Assembly: GCA_032871835.1 (NCBI GenBank)
Contig: CM065295.1
Span: 68,566,687 to 68,630,686, forward strand
Length of the DNA stretch: 64,000 nucleotides
Origin: Dipteronia dyeriana
Taxonomy: Eukaryota > Streptophyta > Magnoliopsida > Sapindales > Sapindaceae
Reading direction: 5' to 3'
Below, one piece after another: positions 22,501-34,903 of the stretch. Numbering within the stretch: the first letter of the stretch is position 1; every line of letters starts with the position of its first letter. The position numbers were made by a program, and so were the translations under genes. A model generated the notes under the pieces. It was not told the origin of the DNA and did not search any database. It saw only the letters and a list, made by a program, of their open reading frames with translations.

Positions 22501-22875
22501 GATTTGTTAAACTAGAAATCACTTTATTCATATGAAAAAGATTGTTAATTACAATATTACACTCTTGCTATCGAGCATAATCCTAACAATGATGAGAAAG
22601 TTTGATATTTGAAATAAAATTAGAGTTTAATTATGGTTTATTATAAAAATTAGGGTTTATCATATGTTAAGGTTTATCATAAGTATTTTTTTTTATGACA
22701 AGTTTTTTTTAATAAAGAAATATAGTTGAAGATATGGGTGTAATTAATGAGTGTATATATTATTGAGTTTATATAGTATTGAGTTTATTTTTAATTAAAT
22801 TAATTTGTCCTTATTGGTTATTAATTTTTTAATAAAATATGGATATACTAATAAGTTTTATGGATGTCAATATCG
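19578..22875 (-). mobile_element. Family X copy 3, interrupted
   Basis: The ends GGATATTGACACTCATAAAA and, reversed, CGATATTGACATCCATAAAA form the terminal inverted repeats. ATTAAGGG flanks both sides (19570-19577 and 22876-22883). The copy is split by the insertion at 20084-22588; without it the element is about 790 bp, close to copy 4 (about 860 bp). Its orientation is opposite to copies 1 and 2. Non-coding. With the 9-bp duplication of copy 4, this suggests a non-autonomous Mutator-like family (inference). Confidence 0.7.
20084..22588 (-). mobile_element. LTR-type insertion, probable solo LTR, 2.5 kb
   Basis: ATGAT flanks the block on both sides (20079-20083 and 22589-22593). Copy 4 of family X (about 50,190) and copies 1-2 show the empty site CATGTGATGATGAGAAAG or similar, so the insertion limits are well supported. 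On the minus strand it starts TGTTAGGATTATGCTCGA, typical of copia-like LTRs, but ends CCCTACT rather than CA. The two ends are not copies of each other, so it is one long repeat (solo LTR) or a non-autonomous element. No RT, gag or integrase motif is present. Confidence 0.65.
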
Positions 22876-22883
22876 ATTAAGGG

Positions 22884-23476
22884 TGCTATTGATGTACTAA
22901 TTAGTACATCCATTTTTATAAGTAAATCTATGACTTCATAGTATTAGAATATTTGCATCTGGTTACTATGCAAGGTGAGTTGCATCGGATCTCATCCATG
23001 CATTAATTTCTGTTTTTTATTAAAAAAAAAGGATTAATTTCTGTTTATTTTTTACAAAAATCATTAATGTTAATTTCTTGTTTTACTTTTATACCCTTCC
23101 AAATCAATTCTCAATCAGGATTCAGGTATATTTAGCGTAGTTACAATATTGCCCTTCGAGGTTAAGGGTTGTTAACGGAAAGGGAGAAATGGTGAATAGT
23201 TGGAGATTAGGGGGAATGGTCATGAATAAAATCAATATGACAAACCACATGATGAAAAATGATAATATCTCATATTATAATGAAATATCATAAAATTCTA
23301 ACAAACAGTGATTCACTTATGACTGTTCCTACACCCTTCTAGAGGGCCAAAATCTAAACATGCTCTTCTTTGAACATCATTAATTTATCGGTAGTTGATG
23401 AAGAGATAGAATTGGTGCCAACTAAGTTTTCAAAAATGGTATGATAAGTAAATCATTCAATCCATATAGAAAATGT
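22884..23476. other. Intergenic DNA, no gene seen
   Basis: AT-rich. The first part (ATGTACTAATTAGTACATCC) resembles a family X end, so another truncated copy may start here. Nothing else was recognised. Confidence 0.45.
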
Positions 23477-23925
23477 TAGAGCATCTCCGATACAAATATG
23501 CATTTGGAGAAAACTGATTGGCACATATGACATATAGTTAAAAAGTTAGAAAAACTCTCTCCAATGTAATTATCTAACTTCAATATGGAGACGATATGAC
23601 AAACAAAAAGTTAGGAATTATGGAGTTGAGTTTCTAATTGTAGAAACTCTTCTAGAAATGCTGACTAAAATTTCTAACTCATTCCACAAATTATATTAAA
23701 GCTTATTTAATTATAAAATAAAAGAGGAGAGAAAATGTAATAATTGTTTTATTATGATTGGTCATAAAATTGATGTATATTTGACTTTATATAATTGCAT
23801 TGAAGGTGTGGATATGCATTTCTCTAATTTTTTTTCTTTAAAAATGGACCCATAATAAATAGAAATGCTTATGTGATATCATTTAGAAATTCAAAAATAC
23901 ATATTTACATTGGAGATGCTCTTAA
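23477..23925. mobile_element. MITE with GAGCATCTCC ends
   Basis: The left end TTAGAGCATCTCCGATACAA and the reversed right end TTAAGAGCATCTCCAATGTA are matching inverted repeats of about 30 bp. GAGCATCTCC termini are common in plant MITEs. The interior (about 400 bp) is AT-rich and non-coding. An (AT)n microsatellite adjoins it at 23930-23984. Confidence 0.6.
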
Positions 23926-23926
23926 T

Positions 23927-23987
<61 letters not shown>

Positions 23988-24303
23988 CTATTAATTTGGG
24001 ACGTTAGACTTAGTGTTGTAAAAATGGACTGGCTTGGCCCATTAGGCACGGCCTGGCCTGGCCATTTTTGGAAACAGGCCTGGCCGGGCTAGGCACGGGA
24101 CGCTGTCGCTTGCCAGCCCGGCCCGATCTGTTTACGAAACATGATGCCCGACACGGCACGCCAACCTGCCTCAGGCAGGCCGTGCCTGTGGGCTATGCCA
24201 GGCCTGGCCCCGGACCCGTTTTGGAGAGCCAGGCCCGGCGGGCATGGTTCGGCTGGCTTGGCGGATCTGGTCCAATTTTTTTTTCCAAATTACGTTTGTT
24301 TGG

Positions 24304-24359
24304 ATTTAGGGTTTAGGGTTTAGGGTTTAGGGTTTAGGGTTTAGGGTTTAGGGTTTAGG
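24304..24359 (+). repeat. Telomere-type (TTTAGGG)n tract inside hAT
   Basis: Seven perfect TTTAGGG units plus one TTTAGGA, 56 bp, match the Arabidopsis-type plant telomere repeat. The tract lies between the left GC-rich subterminal region and the transposase gene. It is followed by a 36-bp-period duplication (AGGATTTGAAATGAATAAAG at 24357 and 24393). Confidence 0.95.
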
Positions 24360-24712
24360 ATTTGAAATGAATAAAGAGAACGAACAATTTTTAGGATTTG
24401 AAATGAATAAAGAAAACGAACAATTATTTATTTATTTATTTATTTTTCACTTATGGAATTCAGTATTACATATTTACAAGATTGCCTCATTAAAAACCTT
24501 ACCAAGAAAAATCCAGTGGGATAAAAACTTGGTAAGGGAAACAGAGTGCAACCGTTTTACAACTTACAAGTAAATAATAAATACATATGTAAAAGTATAA
24601 CCTAGTTCTGACCCTGGCCACTACCTGCAGAGTCATCAATATATAGATTGTCGAAATTTAGAATAAGCTCTTTATCTACAGTTAGATTTTGCAACCTTTT
24701 TTTAGCATGCCC

Positions 24713-26818
24713 TCAATCCCGAAGGCATGTTAGTACCTCCACCATCTCCGGAGACAAACAGTTTCTTCTTGGTTCAATTATGCATCCACGGGTGCTGAAA
24801 GCTTGTTCTGAAGACACTGTTGACACTGGAATAACCAGTACGTCACGTGCTAAGTGTGACAGAATTGGATATCTGTACGTATAGGTCTTCCACCATAACA
24901 ACAAATCAAACTCTTCCTTGTCAACAACAAATCAAACTCTTCCTTGTCTTCAACAACATCGAACTGTGCTTCAAGGTACCTAATAAGTTCAGTACAAGAA
25001 GATGCACCATAACAACAAATCAAACTCTTCCTTGTCTTCAACAACATCGAACTGTGCTTCAAGGTACCTAATAAGTTCAGTACAAGAAGATGGGCTAGAT
25101 CTTTGCCCTGAAGAAGTACTTGCTGATTTGTCCTTTTTTTGCCGTTTCAGAAGGCTCCAACTTATTTGCTTCGGCTCTGTCTCCGATTGTGTTGATTGGG
25201 GGGTTTCAATGTTGTCAAACCTGCTCTCATAAATAAGAAAAATCTCGAACAACTTGGTTCGAATGTTAGTAATTTGTTCTGAATAATCTATTGACAAATT
25301 AATACCAATAAACTCAAGCAAAACTTCTAAACCAGATAATTTAACCCTAGGATCTACTATAGCACTTAAGGCATAAAGTAGAGGAATGTTAGCCCAATAA
25401 TTTTTCAACTTTGTCTCCATGGCAACAACTGCAGCGCCTAGATGTTCATATTCTCTATAACTGTTTAACAGTTCAGACATTTCCATTATCTGATGGATTG
25501 CATGGGAAGATGTGGGGTAATATACCCAGGAAAGAGTTACATTGTCATTGTAAAAAATCTTTAAAAATTGAACAAAAATCTTTGCCACATACCAATCGTC
25601 TGTGGTAAGTATTTTTGAACTATGTTGACCTGTTTCGGCCAATTTCATGTTATAAAAACATGTAATGGTTGTATCATATTCCAAACAATTTTTCAACATT
25701 AAATAAGTAGAGTTCCACCTTACCGGCATTTCAGTTTGGAATCGTCGGGGTTTGAGACCGTTTAATTTACAATGTCTCTTGAATTCACTGAATCTAGGAT
25801 TAGAACTGCAAATCCAAGAAATGGCATCTCTTATGCGATCTATTTGGTCGCTTACCTGCTTTAAACCAGTCTGTACAACTAAATTTATAATATGACATGC
25901 ACACCGTTGATGGAAGAAATAACCTCCATCTTGCGGGATATTTCTTGCAATAAACAATGCAATAGAGCTAGTATTTACAGATGCATTATCTAATGTGATC
26001 GAAAGAATGCGATGCGTGATTTCATAAGTTTCTAAAACTCCAATTATGATATTAAAAATGTTTTCTGCGGTATGTGCAAAATCCATAGGACGAAAACCAA
26101 TAATTCTTTTTGTTATCCTCCAGTCAGAATCTAAATAGTGTCCCGTGACATATAAATAGTTATATTTGGAACATGCATTCCAAATATCAGAAGTTAATGC
26201 AACAGAGACACTTAAATGTTGTATTTCAGCAACTAAGTCACCCCTTTGGGTTTCAAACAATCGTATCAAATCATTTCTAGTGGTGGTTCTAGAAACAGGT
26301 TCAAATTGGGGGTTATATGCAGATGTGATTAATTTTTTATAAAATGGACTCTCACAAATACTTATCGGTTGATCAGTTTGTGTAATGTATCGTGCCAAGC
26401 ACTCTCTAGCGTGTATGGCGTCGAGCTGCCACGTCGTAACAGACCCGTCTGGGTGCCGTTGAAGTTGTGTCTGGGTTGTAGTGTCTACCTGTCCATGTGC
26501 AGACATATATTTATACATATGCCGTCTCAAATGACCGGTTCCCCTCATACTTGTAGCATAATCCTTATGACAAAACTTACATTTAGCTCTAGGGCCAGAC
26601 GTCCCGTTTGGGAGTGTCATTTGGACTATGTTGAAACATTGCCACACATCTGATGTTAATTTTCTAGGACGTGATGTTGGTATAACGGCGGAACCAGAAG
26701 GTCTCGCTTGAGTATGGGTCGGTTCTGAAATATCAAATTCATCGTTGAGCATATTCAAGCCGTCCGGAAAATAAGGCTGCTGGTTATGATCCATTATCTG
26801 AAGTAAAAATATGAGCAC
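24713..26818 (-). pseudogene. hAT transposase, RICESLEEPER-like, C-terminus disrupted
   Basis: The main frame (24989-26818, 609 codons; the likely start MDHNQQPY is at 26794) has a BED zinc finger (CKFCHKDYATSMRGTGHLRRH, about residues 80-105). The hAT RNase H-like core shows LTSDIW, TLDNASVN and RCACHIINLVV (about 215-320) and an RWNSTY motif (about 375). It excises and reinserts hAT DNA. Near 25,060 the frame runs into tandem duplications (26 bp and 88 bp) and stops. After them, the original frame resumes at 24904-24713 with the dimerisation segment VIPVSTVSSEQAFSTRGCII. The duplications total 114 bp, so both outer parts stay in phase, but the 88-bp copy is read out of frame. The protein therefore probably lacks its dimerisation domain. 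Confidence 0.9.
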
Positions 26819-28020
26819 TATAGTAGTTAATAGTCAAATTAAAAATCAATATTTACTAACAATAATCTTAATTTACTAACAATAATTAATATAAATAATA
26901 CGACACTTACAATTATTATTTTACTTCAAAAAAAAAAGTAAATAAATAAAAAAATCATAATCTACTAACAAAAAATATTAAATTCACTACTACAAATAAA
27001 ATTGATAAATTTACTAACAACACATATGAAATGAAATACCATATATAAAAATCTTAATATACTAATAAAACTTATTAAAATTAACCACTACTCTTAAATT
27101 CATAATATACTGAAAAAAAAATTATAATAAACAACTACACAAATAATTCATAAGCTACTAACAAAAAATATTAAATTCACTACTACACTAAAAATTCATA
27201 ATTTATGAATAAAATAATATTAAACGTAACTACTACACTTAACATTCATCATTTACTTATTACAAAAATTAAATTCAGTAATGCAAATTAACTTTCTAAA
27301 TTTACTAATAACAAATATTAAAATTACTACTAAACTTAAAAATCTTAATATACTAAACAAATAATATTAACATTAAAGCCCAAAAATTGATAAACTAACT
27401 AACTAAATAAAAATATTTTCATTTAGTAACTAAAATCTAAACATAAACATATAAATTTACTATGAAAATATGTTTGAGCAAAAGTAATAACAAAATTGTA
27501 CCTTTAAAATTTGGTGTGTTGGTGGAAAATGTAGAGAATTACGTAGAGAGTAATAATGAAATTGAATGAAAAAGTTAAGAGAGTTTGAGAATATATTAGA
27601 GATTGAGATTTGAGAGAATGAGAGATTGAAAGAATGATAGAGAGAGTGATTGGAAAATGAAATGGATGGAAGTATTTATAGAAAAATTTGATTTGTGGGT
27701 CAAAGTGTAATTTAAAAGATTTTTGTAATTATTTTAGGCTCCAACGGCTGGAATTTGAATTCCAACCGTTGGAGGGTTTTTTATAAAAATATATATATAT
27801 ATATATGGTTGATGGGAGGGACCGGTCGGCCGGTCTAGGGGTCTGGCACGCCGGCTTGGCGTGTCGTGGCGGGCTGGCCTGTCGAGCCTCATACCAGTGG
27901 CCCGGCATGTGGCCTGTCACGGGTCGGGCCGCGGCCTGGCTCTCTTCCTTTCGCACGGCTCGTTGGCTTCATGGACCGGCCGGACCGGCATGTCTCGGGT
28001 GGCCCATAATTACAACACTA

Positions 28021-28557
28021 GTTAGACTGGGTCATAATAAGATAGAGTTCATTATGTTCAATTAGTGGTTGCCTTCATATACGTTCAACTGCGGTACCCC
28101 ACTTTTCATTAGATTGGTACCACTTTTTCATTAGATAGTTGATTGTTAGTCTTTCTGCAATGTAAGCCTATAAAAGGCTAGTATATGAGAAATTATCCTG
28201 CCCTTGTTATCTCCGGTGTCCCTCCTCTTTTATTTCTTCTTCTGTATTTCAGGTCTGAAATATCCTTTCTAAATTCTTCTTGTAATTTCCTTAACCGGAA
28301 AATACATAACATGGTAGAAACAAAATGAACTTCAAAACATTCAAAGCAAACCATAGACGACCGCCACCCTCTTATAATGTTCTTATATGTATGATGGTGT
28401 CATAGTCTGAGAATGTAATTTCTTTACAATTCACATCCAGCACAGAACTGTGATTCTTATGAATTATTATGATTTCACAAAAAAAAAATACAATCACAGA
28501 AGCGAAAACGAAAGAAAAGAACCCTTATAGAGATTATATCTTGCATATAGTAGCTAG
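28021..28557. other. Spacer between hAT and the LONGIFOLIA gene
   Basis: No coding is seen. The segment adjacent to 28558 should contain the 3' UTR and polyadenylation site of the minus-strand gene, but no single signal stands out. Confidence 0.45.
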
Positions 28558-31500
28558 CTACTTTGTAAACAGCTGCCTCCGCCTACTTCTTTTGGCTCGC
28601 AGACCCGCTGCTTCACCAATCACAATCTCATCAACTAAATCCTTAAAGAGCAATCGCTCAACATCCAACACTACCCCGGAAATATCTCCCTGGAAATCAG
28701 TCCAACTACCTGATGGATGCTTCGCATCCTCAGATAATATACTTTTCAAAACCTCATGCTCCTCCTCGTCTAGGCTGCACTCTGATTTCTTGGCCTGAAG
28801 CTGTTCTATCTCCGAGCACAATTCTTTTAGAAGCTTTTGTGCACTCAGTGTCTTCCTTGCCAATTTATTGGTTTTTAACCATCGCTCCGGAGAGGACCCT
28901 GCTAAAGCTAACTTCCCAGCAAGAATCTCATTAACAGCATCAAATATGAGTTTCCGGTGAGCTTTGTCCTCAGAAACTTTTACTGGGCTGCATTCTTGCT
29001 TCGAGTGCAATGTGCTTGCGTTAGTTTGTTCCAGAACAAAGAATAACTCGGGGTTAATTGGATGGCCTGATTGGTGGAGCTGAAATGTTGTCAAACTGGA
29101 GCCAAGGTCTCTGAGTAGGAGACCAGAAGCTAAAAGTATCTCAGATATGTATCTGTGGTCAGGATTTGTGTTCTCACATAGTGATGCAATGTAGTCTGTG
29201 CTTGCTTCATCGTGACTAGAGTTTAGTCGTCTCAGCTTTTGAACCAAATTTTCAATGTTTTGTAACTTCTTGCGATTGATATCTGAGGTTAGACCAGAAC
29301 CCATGCCATTAGATAAGAATTTATCTGCTGCATTCCACTGATTTTCACTTGCAGTGTCACTGGAATTTTGTGCAATACCACCTGTAGTTTTAGTCAATAT
29401 TTCAGTGAGATTTACAAGAATTTAGAACACGTTAAGGTGGAAACAAGTATTTGTGTATTATTAGTTCTTCATAACTTGCTAATTCAATTAAATTGTACTA
29501 AGTAGGGAATGGAGAAAGTCTAATATGCGGCCAGTTTGACACACAATCAAACAAAATCTAATATTAAAAGCAAAAGTTCATCAACACATGTATGGCTGAA
29601 CTAATTTCATATTCTTAAACAAGCCTTCTATGATAGTTAAGGATTCTTAGTGTCATTATTAAGCACATTAGAGTAAGATTATAACTAATGAAAAAACGTT
29701 GTCATTTGTTACCTTTTCTGTTCACTTCAGTGAGTTGATTTCCAAATAAAATAAAAATGCATTCAATGATTTAATCAAACAACACACATGATCTATTTTT
29801 TACCTTTGAGGGCAGTAGGCATCTGCTTAACAGGTGATTGGTCATCATCTCTTAATGCTGAGGCATCAAAAACAGAGACAGGACTTGGATAATCTTCCGT
29901 AACATTAGCAAGTTCTGCCAAAGATCCATCTTCACCTAACCTTGGAGTTAATTTCTAAAACCCGGAATAAAAAAGCATGTTAAGAAAATGATCAGGATAA
30001 TGGAGAAGAACGGAAACGAAACTGAAAAATGAAAGTGCCTACTTTTTCTACCGAGCTAGAAATTAAGTAACCGGCAGCCTTCATGGACGGACTTTGACTG
30101 CCATTGATTTCAACAAGTTGTTCACTGCTAATGAATTCCATAACCATCCTTGAGTCTATGACAAGATTGTTGTCTGATTGCACAGATGTGTCGTCCTCAT
30201 GGCGACTTGAAGTTCTCGATTCATTACTTATCTGACTCAGTTGGTCGTCAGACAGCGATGAGTTCTGAGACCTTTGTCTAAGTTTACCGCCTGGTGAGCC
30301 TGATTCTGTCAACTGCCTGTTTTGCCTTCTGGGTTTATTCAAGTCAGATGGAGAGGTAGGTGGACGAGATCGCTTATCCAACTCAAGCTTCTTCTGCTGC
30401 AATCTAGGACTTACAGAACCTGTGCACTTTGTTGAATTTGTTGTGCTTTCTTTTGGCAATTGTTGAGGCTTTGTTGAAGAGTTCATGGATTTTACATTCC
30501 TACCACTGGTTTTCTTATCATAGGAGCTGATGACAGCGTAGCTGATGTGACTACTTGTAGGAGATTGATCTTTAGCAGCTCGGCTATTTATTGAACCCTT
30601 TTTAGTACTATCTTCAGATCCCTTGCTCTGGAGCTTATGGAGGCCAGAAAGGTTGTCCACTGAAATAACTGATGAAGCAGGAATATTAGATTTTTGAACA
30701 AGTTTTGCTGGTTTCATGATCACAATTGGGGATTCAAATGTCTTTAAGGAATCAGAACCTCCGGTTGTGGAAGCAACGGCATTATTGCTTTGCAGATTCC
30801 GGTGGTATTTTGGTTTCTGAGTGGGACTGGAGGACTTAGATTCATAGTCTCTTTGAGTTCCAAAGTTTGAAGCCTGTTCTTCTTTACTGGTCTCCAAGAA
30901 ACCCTTTGCTTGCATAGCTTCCAGTATCTGTTTCAGAGCTCTGAGATCCTTTCCAGATTGTTTAAATTCAAGATCTTTCAGCCTCTTCTCAATCTCGCAG
31001 TAAACAGAAGGTAAGGAACTTGTCATCTTTGCTGGAACTTTTATGGGCCTAAAATCGGTTTTCTGAGAACCTTGATTTCCATCCAGTTGCCTCCATGGTG
31101 CTGGTTCAATTGGAAATTTTGAACTTGAAACTGGTTTCATAACCAAATTAGGATTTTTCCATCTTGGTGATGTGGGGTCTTTCAATGAGTTTCTTGGAGA
31201 CTTGGGAACTCGGACCGACTTGTTCACATCATTTGATTTTAATGATCTTGAGATGGGAATGTACTCTTTATCTTCAACTGGAGAGGTTCTAATCGAACTC
31301 AATTGACGATCACTACCAGAGGCAGAATCAGGCAGGGCTTCCAAGCCCATCAATTTTGCTACAACACTCGGAGGTCGTTTCTGAGTCTCCCGAGCTTTTG
31401 GTAGATCAAGGACCTTGTTGTTTGTGTTTTCATTCTCCCGAAAATTTTTGTACAGGTAATTTGGTTTTGAATCGGAGTTGGAACCCCGCATTGAATCTTC

Positions 31501-33466
31501 TCTACCGTCCAGAGAAAGTCTGGGTAGTTCCTTTAGCTTTGGTGTGGAATTAAAGGTGTCTCGAGTCTCTCTACCATCATAAGAAAACCGAGGAGCATCT
31601 TTTGAAATTGAATGCCAAGGTCCATCTCTAGCTTCATTATAATAACAAGGTGCTTCTCGAAGTTTAGCAAGTACTCTAAGAGACTCCTTAAGATCAGCCG
31701 GAACATTCTGCTTCCCACTAGTACCAACGCCATGTGAATCATCTACTGATTTTGATATTTGTAATGGTCTTGGGGAGTCTTTATGCTTCAGAGAACGACC
31801 CGCCGTTTCCTCATGAGCTGTAGTTTTAACTGAAAGCCCTCTGGCTTCTCTATATATAGAGTCCTTGACTACATCCCGAAGATCGAGGGATTGCCTCCCT
31901 AAATGCGGAGAGCTACAACCTTGATTCATAACTGGATCCCTTGATGGAGTTTCAGGAAAAATCATTCTGTCAAATGAGGAGGTCTCTTGTTGACCTGTTT
32001 TACTACAGTCTAGAGAGGACAAAGAAGATGAACAAGTAGATGAGAAAGAGGCTCTCGATGATTCTGTGGAATTTCTGTGTTTCTCATTCACACTTCGGTT
32101 TAAATTAATTTCCTACAATCAAAAGCTTATAAGATCAGATATGCCAATAACTTGCATCTCCATATTAAAGCCATATACTGAGACAAAAGTAAGAAAACAC
32201 AATGAAATTGATAGGAAAATGCTCTTTTGCAATTCTAAATACAAGTAGCCAAAGCTGTAGGATCAGGAAACAATCTAGAAATATATTTTGAAAATAATCG
32301 ATTGTAGTTATTTCAATATAGCTGATGTAGCCTGATTCATCAGGAAACAAAGAGTGCTACGTGGAAAAACATAAACCCAACTTGACTAATAGTTAGTCCG
32401 AATTTCACCAAGAGTTTGTAGAGTACAAGAAAGAAAAAAGACAAAATCATGGATTAAGGGGCTTACATTTGCTGTCTGTCGACGATAGACATTATTAAAC
32501 TCCCCTTCCAAGCCACCATTGTGTGAATGAGAAGTACCTGAAAAGGTACAATAGATTTAGATGTTGAATTAAGCACCAATGCTAATTGTGAATAAGCCAT
32601 TAACGTGGCACATAAAGGCACCAACCCACTACAAAAGCATAAACTTCAACTCTAAAAAATAGGAGAACAGCCCATGAACTTAGAAGGTGAATAAGCCATT
32701 AACGTGGCACATAACACAATGCTAATGGTTCTATAAAGGATAAATGACCAGAAGTAGAGAATCATACACAGAAATAGAAACTTTACATGCATTGGGCAGA
32801 TAACGATAGTCATTTAGCAAAATCAACAGCAAAAAATTCAAACTGATCTATGAATACAAATAGTTTTCATATATGAACTCTCTAGCACTATGAGAATTTT
32901 ACATTGCCTTTTCTAGAATTTGAAAGAACTCAACTTGCATTATATTGTACGACTTCACCCTCCCCCCAAATCCCAAACGTGTAATAGTTCGAAAAAATTA
33001 TATCGTAAGACTAGAAAACTGTTGTTTTGAAGAAATCAAATACATGTACAATCATTTTGATGATTGCAGATTAGAGAAATAATTACATATACTGATATTT
33101 GAATTCAACGAATCCTTTTGGCCGTGAATTAATTCAGACCAAAGATCATTTACATAGATGCCAAGCGTTATTATAACCGCTAAAGAAGACCAATGTTGCT
33201 CGTGAATTAAACATACAGAACAAAACAGAAATCCTTTATTGAGGAGCTTCAACACAAGCCTTGAACATATATATTGAATCAATCACTGTGAAGAATTAAT
33301 ATAGTAACATCGATAGATTACCTGGAGGAAACCTCTTATGGTTCAGGCGCCTACCGGTCAGTACATGTTGTCGATCAAACAGTTGAAAAATCCCATTCAT
33401 GCAACCAATTTGCTTCTGCAAATCAGGATTATCATCTGCTAAAGAATGTAGAAGCTTTGCAGCCAT
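28558..33466 (-). CDS. LNG: LONGIFOLIA/TRM1-2 family protein, five exons
   Basis: Exons on the minus strand: 33466-33322, 32537-32467, 32112-30043, 29954-29804 and 29381-28558. All introns are GT-AG and phases join (145+71+2070+151+824 nt = 1,086 codons plus stop). The start MAAKLLHSL is chosen because the family begins there, followed by KQIGCMNGIFQLFDRQ. Exon 3 carries short repeats PRFSYDGRE/PRLSLDGRE and the SVVAKLMGLEALPD motif (DUF3741/TRM M3 type), and YCEIEKRLKDLEFKQSGKDL. Exon 4 has SPVSVFDAS. Exon 5 is the DUF4378 region (HRYISEILLASGLL, RKLIFDAVNEIL, VVLDVERLLFKDLVDEIV). In Arabidopsis LNG1/LNG2 promote longitudinal cell elongation and associate with microtubules through TON1-recruiting motifs. 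This protein is somewhat longer than AtLNG1 (about 930 residues). The gene looks intact; the promoter was not located. Confidence 0.94.
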
Positions 33467-34903
33467 CTCCACCACCTCTTCCCAACCGAACAATATCTAC
33501 TTCTCCAACTTCCTATAAAGATATTAATTATCCTTTCTCCAAAGAATATAATACAAGAAATTTCAGCTTCTATCTCTATAAATCAGATTCTAAGGCTCTT
33601 TAAAGTGGTTTAACTAATTCTCTGGTGACCCCAATTGAGATATGAAAATCTCAAATACCTCAAACAGTCAAAGTCCTTATTTCACCCCAAAACCAAAATT
33701 CAAGATTTGATTTATTTTTCCTTCTTCAACCAACATTGTGTAAAATTCAAATCACAAAAATAAGCTTTTAACAACCACAAGAACTATAAGAGAATAAAGG
33801 AACTTTCCATATTCATGCAACTTCAATTTATGCACTTCCATAAACACAACTTATCAATAAAGTTATCTGTTTTGCAAATCTACAAGGCCCAAAAAATACC
33901 TATAATTACAGCTCAAAAACTATAAGAATCCCAGCCGATCAAAATTGTCCCTTTGCAACCAAAATCACTATCCAAGAAATTCCCTCATATAACAGTAGCT
34001 ACCATTAAAGGACTGCTATGAATTTGTACAAATCTCAAACTTGAGCAACAATCAAAGAAAACTACAAATATCCCCAGAAAACCAATCAACCTTATTAATC
34101 AGAATACATGAAAGATGCTTTATTGGGTCTCACAGGAACAAACAAGACAATGGGTTGTGTGCAAGAACCAAAACAAAAGGAGAAGGGCCCCAACACCCAA
34201 TACCCATTTACAACTTGCACTCAAAAGGCAGAGATTACCTCACAATTTGCTAATATGAAACTAAAAACAAATGCAAGACTGTAAACAAGGAATCTTTATG
34301 TATTTGCAGATCCAAGAAAGAAGCAGATATGTCTTGGTGTCTGTTATTCCCCCCTATACAACAAAAAATGGAAAGACAGCTAGAAGAGGTAGGAGGTTTG
34401 TTATATCAAATGAATTTGGTGAAAGAATAGTGTCAATGCAAATATGTGTGGGTCAGAAGTCCTCTAGAGTCTAGACTCTTTATCTCACTTCTCACACATC
34501 CATGTGGGATGAGTAAGTGGGTGGGTCTAGGTTTTCTGCATGGCATGTGATTTTGTTCAGTGTAGACTCTTTATCTCAAACAATTGTCACCTCCTCATTT
34601 TCCAAATTACTCTCCTTTCATGTTCTTTTTCTTTAGGTTTAGATACGATATAATAATTTATCGTTAATATAATGGATTATAAAAGTCAAACTTTTAAAAA
34701 TTAAAAAGAACAGTATTAACAAATACTTGGGGTATGAAATAAAACCATAAAAATTAGAAAAGTTAATTACTCTATTTATTAAATATATGAACAGTATTTG
34801 ACTTTCTTTTTATACCCATTTTTATGGTTTTAACATGTTAGAAGCACACGTGAACACTGTATTTTAAAAATTGATGCTCTCTTAGAAGTACTATTATAAT
34901 TAC
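33467..34903. other. Upstream region of the LONGIFOLIA gene
   Basis: Should hold the 5' UTR (possibly with an intron) and promoter of the minus-strand gene. It is less AT-rich than its surroundings to about 34,600. No TATA box or transcription start could be fixed, and no other gene is supported. Confidence 0.4.

Larger units (their letters stand above)
24011..28020 (-). mobile_element. hAT transposon, complete ends
   Basis: The 4,010-bp element has terminal inverted repeats TAGTGTTGTAA (24011 on plus; 28020 on minus), extended by a shared ATGG. A perfect 8-bp target duplication GTTAGACT flanks it (24003-24010 and 28021-28028), diagnostic for hAT. Both subterminal regions (about 24,030-24,270 and 27,815-28,005) are GC-rich clusters of GGCC/GCCTGGCC motifs, likely transposase binding sites. 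A transposase gene lies at 24713-26818 on the minus strand. A telomere-type tract lies at 24304-24359. The rest is AT-rich non-coding DNA. Confidence 0.95.

Noticed and set aside
23910..24316. Open frames over the (AT)n and the GC-rich 24.0-24.3 kb block
   Set aside because: They read through a microsatellite and through hAT subterminal GGCC repeats, both non-coding.
24304..24359. True chromosome end or chromosome-fusion scar
   Set aside because: Only eight units, fully inside a hAT element with an intact 8-bp target duplication, so no fusion is needed to explain them.
27805..28065. 86-codon plus-strand frame
   Set aside because: Translation of the right hAT subterminal repeats crossing the terminus; no protein-like features.
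31356..31742. Open frames within LONGIFOLIA exon 3 on other frames or strand
   Set aside because: Shadows of a long, well-supported exon.
33052..33282. Extra exon of the LONGIFOLIA gene in intron 1
   Set aside because: The joined exon model is already in phase and matches family order; this frame has no family similarity.
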